Origin: Diaporthe sp. PMI_573 | Taxonomy: Eukaryota; Ascomycota; Sordariomycetes; Diaporthales; Diaporthaceae | Assembly (NCBI GenBank): GCA_021399435.1 | Contig: JAJTUP010000055.1 | Span: forward strand, 372,001 to 436,000 | Reading direction: 5' to 3' | DNA length: 64,000 nucleotides | Part shown: positions 1 to 9,418 of the stretch, piece after piece | Position numbering within the stretch: the first letter of the stretch is position 1 | Layout: the number at the start of each line of letters is the position of its first letter | Translations under genes and position numbers: made by a program | Notes under the pieces: generated by a model | The model's input: only the letters and a program-made list of their open reading frames with translations | What the model was told of the DNA's origin: nothing | Database searches by the model: none

Positions 1-1
1 G

Positions 2-188
2 TTGATTCACGACGAAGTGCTCAAGTTGTGTCAGGGAGAGCAACTGAAGCCTAGCAGTGCTGACGTTTCTGATACAGGTCTTCGACGATGGCCCTGAAGC
101 TTTTGGACTGAACCCGCAGGATGACAGTTTGAATTTTGCATTCAACAAAGACGTGATGCTGGATATTGTGAGGTCTTTGACATCGTGA
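2..188 (+). CDS. 3' end of an unidentified gene (partial)
   Basis: Reading frame two gives five codons (LIHDE, bases 2-16). A phase-0 junction then joins them to bases 78-188, which read VFDDGPEAFGLNPQDD... and end at TGA 186-188. The proposed intron 17-77 has a GTGCTC donor, a GCTGAC branch-like site and a CAG acceptor. Only about 41 C-terminal residues are visible, they are acidic, and I do not recognise the family. The rest lies left of the window. The donor is weak, so the first exon boundary is uncertain, but the final exon looks coding. Confidence 0.4.
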
Positions 189-628
189 CGGTGCCGGGCT
201 CAGTCTTCACTGTTAACGGACGCGAGAGGATGAACCAAGTGTTGAGTCGGGACAGCGGCGTGGACTATGTAGAGCACAACATGATGCATGCTGTCTTCTT
301 TAGAGAAAAAAAAAACAAGATTTGTTTCCTCAGGAATGAACTCGATGGTCACAGACTCTCGGTGTAATTAGATGAGAGGTGGACCAAGGGTTGTCCGGCC
401 ATGGCGCCAGAGAGGTACAAGAGAGGCCCGTGCGCAGGTACGGCACGGATACGAGCGCATACTGTGCTCTCACCACGCAGCGGGCAAGGCAGCGGGCAAG
501 TCGCCTGCACCCCGGGGCAGAACTCCAACTGGACCCGGCAGGCTCCCAAACCTGCGCATCACGCCTCAAGCAGACCACAATCAACACCTGCTTGCTTCCA
601 GCAGCCAGAGTCTCTCCAACAAGTCAAG
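189..628. other. intergenic, no gene seen
   Basis: This stretch lies between the TGA of the partial upstream gene and the ATG of the RRM protein. Several open frames occur on both strands, but they are low-complexity Arg/Pro/Ser readings of GC-rich DNA with no family resemblance. It most likely holds the upstream 3' UTR and the promoter and 5' UTR of the snRNP gene. A run of nine A at about 307-315 is the only simple-sequence feature. Confidence 0.5.
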
Positions 629-1502
629 ATGGCGTCAGCGGGACCACCAATAACCACGTTCGTGTCATTGCACCCCGACACTGCGTAGGTACTTGGTATA
701 GCTAACCTGTCAATCTTCCACCAGCGTCTACGTGCGGAACCTCGAGGAGCGCGTCAAAATCGACCCCCTCAAGAATGCCCTCCGCGAGATCTTCTCCGAG
801 TTTGGCAATGTCATCGACATAGTCGCCAAGACCAATCTGAAGGCGAAAGGCCAGGCTTTTATTGTCTTTGACAACGCCGATTCAGCCAAGCAAGCTGCAG
901 AGGCGGCCGACGGCTTCGACCTGTTCGAGAAGCCCATGCAGGTGGCGCTGGCCAGGTCTAGGAGCGATGCCACCGTGCAGAAGTTCGGAACCGAGGAGGA
1001 TTTCGAGCAGCACAAGAGGCGGCGGGCAGCAGAGAAAGGTGCGTCGAGCAGAGATTGGACCTCGATCAGCCATCGCTTCGATTCGGCAGCTGGGCTAACT
1101 CACATCCACACTACAGACAAAAAGAAGGCCCTCGAGGCCGAGCAGCAACGCCTCAAGCGCCCTGCCCCGGGCGGCGAGCAGTCTGGCCGCCCGTCAAAGG
1201 CAGCGAGAGGCGCTGGTCTCAAGCCTACTGGTCCCGCCGCGGCCACCGTCGTTCCCGACGAGTACCTGCCACCCAACAAGATTCTCTTCGTCCAGAACCT
1301 TCCGGACGACAGCGACGCTGTCACCCTCACAAACCTCTTTGGTCGTTTCGAGGGCTTCCGCGAGGTCCGTATGGTGCCTGGCCGTCGGGGAATTGCGTTC
1401 GTCGAGTACGAGAACGAAGCGGGCGCTATCGCCGCCAGGGAGAACTTGGCTGGCACTCAGCTTGGCGGAAAGAACATCAAGGTCACGTACCAGAGGCAAT
1501 AG
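629..1502 (+). CDS. U1 snRNP A / U2 snRNP B''-like protein with two RRMs
   Basis: Three exons (629-684, 725-1038, 1117-1502) encode 251 residues. The ATG gives MASAGPPITT followed by a junction reading HPDTAVYVRNLEER, which is the RNP2 strand of RRM1. RRM1 (about residues 15-95) includes KGQAFIVF (RNP1). A charged Lys/Arg/Ala-rich linker follows, then RRM2 (about 175-251) with ILFVQNLP and GIAFVEYE. Two RRMs with a basic linker is the U1A/U2B''/SNF layout; these proteins bind stem-loops of U1 or U2 snRNA in the spliceosome. The length fits U1A better than the shorter single-RRM fungal U2B''. Intron 2 (78 nt, GTGCGT donor, GCTAAC branch, CTACAG acceptor) is a multiple of three with no stop, so unspliced RNA would stay in frame. 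U1A versus U2B'' is not resolved. Confidence 0.88.
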
Positions 1503-1650
1503 GAAGCCCTCGAAAGGCGTTACAGGGGGCCAAATCTGCCGGAAGGAGACATGTGGCTACATAGGCGTACGGGTGTAAAGCATCGTGATACTAATTCAAC
1601 AACTTACATGGACCTTCCCCAGACCCTCATGCATGATTATTCGCTTTGAT

Positions 1651-2722
1651 CTAGAAAATAACATCCTCATCCTCCTCGGCCCCAAGCACATCCGCCGGCC
1701 CAGTATTCTCGTCCCCACCAGGCTGCTCGTGCCCTGCCTGAGCCTCTCTCTTCGCAGCCATTTCGGCGTCCAAAGCGGCATTGTCCCGCTGCTTCTTGTT
1801 CGCGACCTTCTTCAGACGGTAGAACTCCTCTCTGTCCAGCTCGTCGAGCTCGGAGTTGATGTCTGCCGTCATGGTCAGTGACCGCCCTGCGCATTGCCTA
1901 GTGATTTACCTACATTTGATAGTGTTCTCTGTTCGGGGAATGATGACATGCTCGATGGCGTTCACTACAAAGCAGTCAGCTAAGGTGATCTGCGTCGGTT
2001 CGCAACACATGGACTGACCTCTTCGGTTGACGACCTTGATGACCTCGTCGAGGATCACAAACGCGGTCTGCAGGCTCGCGAGCTCCACCAGCGCCTCAAC
2101 GGCTCTGGCATATGTCTCTCGACACCTCTGTACTTGCTGACCACCCTTTCCGAGACCAGTCATGGCAAAGTCGTTGATGCCCTCCTCGGTGTAACTCTCG
2201 AAGGCTGGTAGCAGCACACCAGAAACGTTCTCTTGCTTTGCCCGCACTCTGAACCGTGCCGCCTTGACAGACTCTTGCACCTGGTAGCCAATATCTCCAC
2301 CGACGGCGTATGTGACCTCGGCTAGAGAGAAAGAAGCAATCTGCATCACTCGACCCATCTTCCTCTTGGCCTCATCGATTCGCCTCGTGATTTCTGTTCA
2401 GTGTCAGAGGGTCGTGGATCTCTGGGAAGTCTTTGGGTAAGATGGAGCGCAAGCGTACCTCGGAAACGTCTGTGAAACAGAGTGTTAGCGTCACGTTCCA
2501 ATAGGCTGGCCAGTGGTTATCGACGCACTTCGTGAGAGCTTCACTCTTGCGCTTGAGCAAGCTGTGACCCTGCTCGGCTCCCTTGAGCTTGGCCTTCATC
2601 AACCCGAGGGACTGGCGAGTCGGGAAGACTGCCTCCCTTTCCTGTCACAGGGCGTGAGCAATTCCATCTTCACTGTAGCACATGCCGTGCTGTTTGAGGG
2701 GTCTTACTCCTGCTCCAGACAT
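1651..2722 (-). CDS. VMA8: V-type H+-ATPase subunit D
   Basis: This is the central-stalk subunit of the V1 sector, which couples ATP hydrolysis to proton pumping in vacuole and Golgi membranes. Six exons on the minus strand (2722-2708, 2641-2529, 2469-2459, 2393-2019, 1964-1914, 1862-1651) total 777 nt for 258 residues, the usual family length. The product starts MSGAGEREAVFPTRQSLGLM, continues with LKRKSEALTK and KRFREITRRIDEAKRKMG, and contains GLGKGGQQV and the C-terminal VNAIEHVIIPRTENTIKY. Exon 3 is only 11 nt (ACGTTTCCGAG) and is needed to keep both frame and the conserved KRFREITRR stretch. Introns of 66, 59, 65, 54 and 51 nt all have GT-AG ends. The C-terminal tail is acidic. It is divergently placed from SYF1, with about 0.5 kb between start codons. 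Confidence 0.93.
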
Positions 2723-3231
2723 GTTGACGGCTCGCTAGCGGGGCCCTCGAATGTTGTGAGTGTCGTTTTCGGAGCTGGTCAGCACGGGAGGGACAGCGAT
2801 CGTGGTGGTGACAAGAAGGACAGTGATGTGGAATGAATTCGAGGGGCCGTTGCAAGCTGTCGCCGGCGTTGGTAGCTGGGATACGGCCTATTTCTGGATG
2901 TCGTCAGTTGAGATAGGCCGCAGGAGTGGTGCCCAGCGGCCTACCTTGGCAGGTAGCTCTGGGGCGGAGCACGGGCCCCGTCCATCAGCGGAAGCGGTCG
3001 GCTCGGCAGCGCCCGCGCCTCAGCGCATGAACCAAGCTAGCACCGGCGCGACTGAAAAGAAAAAGCAACATTGTAATCTGCACTCACGACGTCGCTCTCA
3101 ACCCCACGACAACAGCCTCCCTCACATCTTCTCGGCTGGGACGCGGTGGCGGTGATGTCCTGATCCAGGAACCAGTCTAACACGCCGTATTGTCCTCGCG
3201 TCTCTTGGCTGGTCCCGCGGCCGAGATCGCG
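2723..3231. promoter_or_regulatory. divergent promoter region VMA8 / SYF1
   Basis: These 509 bp separate the start codons of two divergent genes, so they must hold both promoters and 5' UTRs. A CTACCT-TGGC-AGGTAG inverted repeat lies at 2941-2956, and similar CCTAGGTA-type palindromes recur in other intergenic parts of the window. No TATA box is convincing. An open frame of about 130 codons crosses the region, but its composition is not protein-like. Confidence 0.4.
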
Positions 3232-5719
3232 ATGCCTGCCATGCCATCGACCGCCGCGCTCGCCAGGAATGGCGTCGCACGCCAGCCTGACATCACACTC
3301 GTCTCCGATGACGATTTCGTATACGAGCAGGACATCCAGCGCAACCCCGGGAGCACAAAACCATGGCTCGCATACCTAGAATTCAAGTTCCAGCACGGCA
3401 CTGTCCAGGAGCAGGCGTTTGTCCTCGAGCGGGCGTGCATCCAACTCCCGCGCTCGTACAAGCTGTGGAAATCCTACCTCAGCTTCCGGGCCAAGCACGT
3501 CGCGAAACTGAACGCCGCCGTCTTCGCTGCCGAGTACCGTAAGGTCAACGCGCTGTTCGAGAGAGCCTTGATCCTGCTCAACAAGATGCCGAGGATATGG
3601 GAGATGTACCTCAAATTCCTGATGCAACAACCTCTTGTCACCCTCACGCGACACGCTTTCGACCGTGCCCTTCGCGCTCTGCCGATCACCCAACACAACA
3701 GAATATGGGCCCGGTACCGACCATTTGCGAACTCGGCTGGTGGAATCACGGCAGTCAAAATCTGGAGGCGGTATTTGCAGGTCCATCCGGAGGACGCGGA
3801 AGACTTTATTGAGCTCCTGGTGCAGGAGGGCTTGTACACAGAGGCGATTGAGAAGTACATCTTCATACTCAACAACCCGCGCTTCCACAGCAAACATGGC
3901 AAAGGCAACTACGAGCTTTGGAGTGAGATGGTCGACTTGATGGTCGAGCACGCCACTAAGGTCAAGACCGGCCATGAGACGGGCATTGATGTGGAGCGGA
4001 TCATTCGAAGTGGCATCGAGCGATTTTCGGACCAGAGAGGGAAGTTGTGGATTGGACTGGCCACGTACTTCATAAGGAAGGGGAGCTTTGAGCGAGCCAG
4101 AGACGTCTTTGAGGAGGGCGTCACGACGGTCATGACAGTCCGTGATTTTACCCTCGTGTTCGACTCGTATGCGGAGTTCGAGGAGTCAATAGTAGGGGCT
4201 CTTATGGAAGTGGCACAGGGCCGGGCCGAGAAAGGAGTGGTCGACGAGAACGCGGATTTCGACCTCGACATCCGCATGATGCGATTCGAGCACCTGATGG
4301 ACCGACGGCCTTTCTTGCTCAACGATGTCCTACTGCGGCAGAACCCAAACAACGTCAATGAATGGGAGAAGCGGGTGGCTCTCTGGGGAGACAACAAGGA
4401 GCAGGTCGTCCAGACCTACACGGATGCGATTGCAGCGATAGAGCCGAAGAAGGCAGTCGGTGCCTTCCACCAGTTGTGGGCAAATTATGCCAAGTTGTAC
4501 GAGAAAGGGGGTGACCTCCGGAACGCCCGCATCATCATGGAGAAGGCCGTCAAAGTACCGTTCAAATCCGTGGCCGAACTGGCCGACATGTGGATTGAAT
4601 GGGCCGAGATGGAGCTCCGCAACGAGAATTTCGATGAAGCTGTCAAGATCATGGCGAAAGCGGTACAGGCGCCAAAACGATCGACCGTCGACTACTTTGA
4701 CGAGACGCTGTCACCGCAACAGCGAGTACATAAGAGCTGGAAATTATGGAGTTTTCTACGTTGACCTGGTGGAGAGCGTCAGCTCTCTAGAAGAAACGAA
4801 GAAGGTCTACGAGAGGATATTTGAGCTTCGGATCGCAACGCCGCAGACGGTCGTCAATTATGCAAACCTCCTGGAAGAGAACAACTACTACGAAGAGTCT
4901 TTCAAGGTTTTCGAGCGCGGTCTGGATCTCTTCAGCTACCCGGTGGCTTTTGAGCTGTGGAACCTGTATCTCACCAAGGCCGTGGACCGCCAGATTGGCA
5001 TAGAACGACTGCGAGATCTCTTTGAGCAGGCCATCGAGGATTGCCCACCCAAGTTTGCCAAGGTGTTGTACTTGATGTATGGCAACCTGGAAGAGGAAAG
5101 GGGGCTGGCACGCCATGCAATGCGCATTTACGAAAGGGCAACGCGAGCGGTCTCCGACGAGGACCGAGCAGACATGTTCAACTTCTACATCACCAAGTCC
5201 GCATCTAACTTTGGACTGCCGTCGACGCGACCCATCTACGAACGGGCCATCGCAGCCCTTCCGGACCAGGAGGCACGCGACATGTGCCTGAAGTTCGCAG
5301 ACATGGAGAAGCGGCTCGGCGAAATCGACAGAGCTCGCGCAATCTACGGGCACGCCTCGCAATTCTGCGACCCCCGCACCAACCCCGAGTTCTGGACCAA
5401 GTGGGAGCAGTTCGAGGTGCAGCACGGCAACGACGATACGTACAAGGAGATGCGGAGGATCAAACGCAGCGTCCAGGCGCAGTACAACACCGACGTCAAC
5501 TTTATCGCCTCCCAAGCTCTTGCCCGCCAGGCCCAAGCCCAGGCACAAGGCGACGGCGAGGCGGATCAGGAGGTCATGGACGCCATGGCGGCGTTGGAGA
5601 AGCAAGCTCAAGCGCCTGTTGGATTTGTGGCTGCCGTTGACAACCCACGAGGGGCACCGGAGCCGCAGGGGGTCGCCGCGAACCCGGATGCGATTGATAT
5701 TGACGATATGGATGAATGA
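3232..5719 (+). CDS. SYF1: Pre-mRNA-splicing factor SYF1 (frameshifted in this sequence)
   Basis: SYF1 is a HAT/TPR-repeat scaffold of the Prp19/NineTeen complex, needed for the activated spliceosome. The first ATG after the in-frame leader gives MPAMPSTAALARNG, followed by DDFVYEQDIQRNPGSTKPW, the typical SYF1 start. HAT repeats (W..YL, A..VFERAL, LW..Y) run to about residue 730. A low-complexity Ala/Gln tail and acidic IDIDDMDE end follow. The frame breaks at 4752-4755: TGG AGT TTT C reads LWSFLR and stops at 4764. Deleting one T of TTTT gives LWSFYVDLVESV and an open frame to the TGA at 5717. With that base removed the protein is 828 residues, the normal family size. No intron rescues it, because the conserved HKSWKLWSFYVDL spans the site. 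A homopolymer sequencing or assembly error is the simplest explanation. Otherwise the gene is intact. Confidence 0.92.
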
Positions 5720-6135
5720 TCTGGGGCATTATAGATGGTCGGCGCTTGGCTCTTTCAAGAGCGGCGGATATTTACAAGTCGGGTTGCTCAACTCCCAACA
5801 AGGTGGGCTTGCACAGCACAGGGCATGCGAACAGGCTCTAATTGACGATTCGAATTGATTTTCAATACGGAAGCTCTTTCCCATCACTAAGCGCGGACAA
5901 CTCTCACGAGCCTCTGCAAAAGTGTGTGCATGAAGAGAGGTCGGCTGACATGCCTAAAGAATCCACGAGACCCCCTCCCCCTCCCAGCCCCGTCCGGCCC
6001 GGCCTGTCCTTGTCACCTTAGCCACATCGCAACGCCCTTAGCATCGGCCAACCCAAGGAAAACGATGCGCATGCAAGGCGCTCAGCTCAAGTGCTGACGA
6101 GAAGTGTACTGCTGCGCCTCGCATCTCCGGCGGCC
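5720..6135. other. convergent 3' intergenic region
   Basis: This lies between the ends of two convergent genes, SYF1 and the small minus-strand gene. It should hold both 3' UTRs. Short pyrimidine-rich runs (about 5968-5996) are present and no coding signal is seen. Confidence 0.5.
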
Positions 6136-6596
6136 CTATTTCTTGGCCGACGGCGCCCAGCCCTTCTCGACGAGCTTGTCGTGGTATTTTTCGGCGTAGT
6201 TCCTGTCTACATGTCCGTCGCGCGAGGCCGGGGTGCTGTAGATGGAGCCCTTGCGGCGCTGGAAGCGGCTGGGCGGCACCTTTGATGCGTCCCACTCGGC
6301 GCTCTGCCGCCTGTCGGTCGGCGACGACGACAGGACGTCGGCGTCTGCGCCGGCCGTTGCGGTTGACGAGGCAAAGGGATTCTGCAGGCCTGCGAGGCCG
6401 GGGGCCTCCTGGGTCGCTGTCTGGTTCTGGTCTAGGGCGCGCGGGTTGCGGGGTATTAGTGTCTAGTCTGGACTCTGGGCCATGCCGGCGGGTGGAGCTC
6501 TCTGTCGTCTGGTCTGTGGGGTAGAGAATCCGGGGAAGTGAACCACGGATTCTGGGGCTCAGGAGGAGAGGTGGGGGGGGGGGACCAACCTGTCAT
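6136..6596 (-). CDS. small conserved fungal protein, function unknown
   Basis: Two exons are predicted. The first, 6596-6590, holds ATGACAG. The second, 6431-6136, continues as DQNQTATQEAPGLAGLQNPF. Together they give 100 residues. The 158-nt intron has a GTTGGT donor, an ACTAAT branch and a CCTAG acceptor. The C-terminal half reads VPPSRFQRRKGSIYSTP, SRDGHVDRNYAEKYHDKL and ends EKGWAPSAKK. That pattern (basic RRKGSIY, then S-R-D-x-H-V-D-R-N, then EKGW) recalls small conserved Pezizomycotina proteins, some annotated as conidiation-related, but I cannot name the gene. No signal peptide or membrane segment is seen. It is hydrophilic and probably partly disordered. Confidence 0.7.
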
Positions 6597-8563
6597 GGTG
6601 TTTGTATTCTTAGGTGAGGATTGTCGGCTGTGGATCCTGAGGGTCTTTTAAGAATCTCGAGAGTCGAGGCGTATTGTGTTTTCAGAATATATCTTGGTTT
6701 GACGAGAGGTCTAGGTATTGGGAGACTTGAGAGAGGGGTTAGTAGGTCGAGGCGTATCGAGATGTGCGGGTGAGGCAGTGTCTTTGTACTCGGACAGCTT
6801 CAAGGATCTACGGGTACTAAGCTTCAGTATGAAAGCTTCAGGGAAAGACTAGAGACACAGGGCACAGGACACAATGGAACGGCCAAGCACCTGCCCCCTC
6901 CGATTGCGTAGCACCTCCGTAGCACGTCTTTGCGCCGCGCAGCTCGAGGTACTTTGAGGAAGGCGGCAGGGCCAGGCTCACGGCCACGGAAGCGACGAGT
7001 TGACACACGCACGCAGCAGCCTGAGAGGGCTGCTAGATCGGAACGAGGAGCCAAGACGGGCGATCATAGACTCTTGGAAGTATCAAGGCTGTTTCTCGTC
7101 CCCGTCCCTGCCGAATTGTGGTAGCCCGTCCCGACTTGTGATTCGCCTCCTCCCCAAGAAACCTTGGCCTGGCCCGCGCAGGTGCTCGATGGGGAGATCT
7201 GGATGTCTGGGGAAGACAGGCCAGGCAGGTGAGCACAACCCTGCCGCCACCCAATTATTTGCACACGACGCCGTGGACAGACCACACAACCCCCTAGGCA
7301 GCCAGGCCGAGGCGGTTGATTCGACCATGGAGATAGCATCGTCACCAGAAGGAGGGGACGAGGGCTAGCAGCCCGTCACGAGGTGGGCGCTATCGGCTAT
7401 CGTGGGCTGAAAGAGCGCCCCTCGCCCATTACGTCACCGCCCGCCGCCCCGATCGTCGACCTCCTCCTGCGGCCCTCATATGAAACAATCAATGTCTACC
7501 GTGGGCCCAGAAGGCCGGTGACGTGAGTGATGGCCCCAGGATGGCCGCATGCTCGTAGCATCGCCTCCCTGTGGCTGCAGTAGCGCGCGAACAGGAAAGG
7601 GTGTGTGGGTGGACGTGTCGAGAGCCTGCCAGGCCTGCCAGCCTGCCCAGCCTGCCAGCCCACGAAGGAGGAGAGCTTCCTCCGCCGGGCAGGGCCCTCC
7701 AAGAAAGCTTACACACGCCAAGCCCGTGGGCGGCTGCTTGGCGTGGGCGGCCGTACCAGCCCCATTACGGACTTGGCTGCAAAGTGATCGCCTGACCACC
7801 CCCATCGTCTCTCAACATAAATTCAGCAACATCTGGACGTTCAAGTATGATCGGCAGATACGGCTGCCCTGGATTGGCTCGCTCGGCCGGCACGACGCTT
7901 ACGTACTCCAAAGAATCACTCACCCACTACTCCACCAACCACCAACCACCAGCGACGCTCCACAACAAAGAGACCACCCGGGTGCTGCCGTGCAATGCGC
8001 GCGTGGGTTGTAACTGACCTGTGCTGTGCCTAGGCTGGCCGGGGACAACGCTGCAGGCTCAGAGTATGACGAGAGTGAGGGAACCAAACAGCGACCTCAA
8101 CAGCGGGCCGGGCAGTTCGCGGTTCGAACCGATCTGGACTTTGTCGTGGTGGGCAGCTTCGCCCGAGCGGCCCTTGCTAACCGGCGCCGCCCCCGCCCCC
8201 GGATTCCGGATCGGACGTCTCAGAGGTCTAGACCGGGGAGGGCGTCTCTAGTAAGGGCCTCAACAAAGGACCGGCCGCCCATGCCAACAGTCACCGGTGC
8301 CCAACTAATAACTATGAGTCTTCCTGTCTGTCTGTACCATCACGTTGAGACCAAGTCAGGAAGAGCATATGGTTTTTGATAAAGGAATGTAGATTACTAG
8401 GACGTCAAGTCCTCGGAGGTCGGATATCTTTGCTAATTACAGGAAAATGATCATCAGGGGCATTGCAGTATTATCAGCATCAGCACCAGTCTCCAGCTCT
8501 TTTTTATGTACTTTTCTGCCTGTCCCTTCCCTCCAGGTCCGCAGGGTCGCTTGCGACCACTGT
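6597..8563. other. 2-kb intergenic region, no gene supported
   Basis: This is GC-rich DNA between two minus-strand genes. Its left end must hold the promoter and leader of the small gene at 6136-6596. Open frames of 70-150 codons occur on both strands, but they overlap each other in several frames and read as Arg/Pro/Gly-rich composition artefacts. A CCTGCC-type short repeat (7627-7662) is visible. The last 100 bp belong to the 3' UTR of the Egh16-like gene. Confidence 0.45.
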
Positions 8564-9418
8564 TCAGATCTCCTCGCCGTCCTCGCGGAGCTGGGCGAGG
8601 TCCTCCTCGGGGATGTCGAGCTCCTCGGCGTCCTCCTCCAGGCTGGAGGCGCGCTTGACCATCTTCTTGAGCATCTGCAGGTCGCGCTTCATGGCCAGGG
8701 CCAGGTTGCGGCGGGCAGCAGCGGGGGTGTTGGGGGCGGTCGCGTTGGCACCAGCCATCTGGACCGGGACGACACCTCCGAAGGGGCCAGCACGAGCTGG
8801 GTTCTGGCAACGGACCATGCAGACGTTCTCCTGTCCGGCGACGGTACCGGTGCAGGTGGTGCCAGCTGGGATCTCGGCATTGAGAGGGAAGTCGGTGGTG
8901 GCACCGTCCTTGGGTACATGTTAGCATCATGTGTGTCTTGGGAGTGAGATTTTTTTTTTGGACATGTTCTCAGAAGTGTCACTTACCCTGTTGCGGCCAG
9001 CCTCACCGGGGACGTTCTGGGTGACCTGGATGTCGGTCCACTGTGCGGCGGTGGCGTCGGTGTTGATCATGCAGGCGTATGGGCCGGCACCGTCACCGTT
9101 GACCTGGTGGACGGTCATCTGGACCTCACCACCGGCGGCGACCTGGGGCAGCATGTCACCGGTCATGGTCATGATGGCCTTGGTACCGGCGTCGATGTCG
9201 TTGTTGCCACCCCCGAGGGTCTCGCCGACGGTGTCAGCGGCATCACCCTTGAAGCGGGTGGAGTCCTGCTGGCCGGGGTCTCTTCGGGTCGAGTCACGAG
9301 GAGTGTTGGGGTCGACACCGAGAGCCATGCCAGAGCCACCAGCGGGAGCGGTAGCCTTGATGATGGCACCGTGGCCAGCCACGAGGGGGATGAGGGCGTA
9401 GATGATTGCGGACTTCAT
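8564..9418 (-). CDS. Egh16/Gas1-like secreted protein
   Basis: Two exons (9418-8987 and 8908-8564) encode 258 residues. The 78-nt intron has a GTAAGT donor, a GCTAAC branch and an AAG acceptor. The N-terminus [19 protein letters not shown] is a signal peptide ending at the HGAI motif of the mature protein. The next part, [20 protein letters not shown], is characteristic of the Egh16H/Gas1 family (DUF3129), whose members are expressed in appressoria of barley powdery mildew and the rice blast fungus. Cysteines fall in YACMIN, TTCTGT, NVCMV and VRCQNP, consistent with two disulfides. The C-terminus is a charged, probably helical tail (residues about 210-258) ending [12 protein letters not shown]. 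The family is secreted and has been linked to host penetration, but its biochemical role is not known. Confidence 0.9.

Noticed and set aside
4690..4760. Intron at the SYF1 frame break
   Set aside because: Any GT-AG pair there would delete the conserved HKSWKLW residues; a one-base change restores the frame exactly.
7549..8013. 154-codon open frame in the 6.6-8.5 kb intergenic region
   Set aside because: Three plus-strand frames and several minus-strand frames are open here at once, the usual effect of GC-rich low-complexity DNA.
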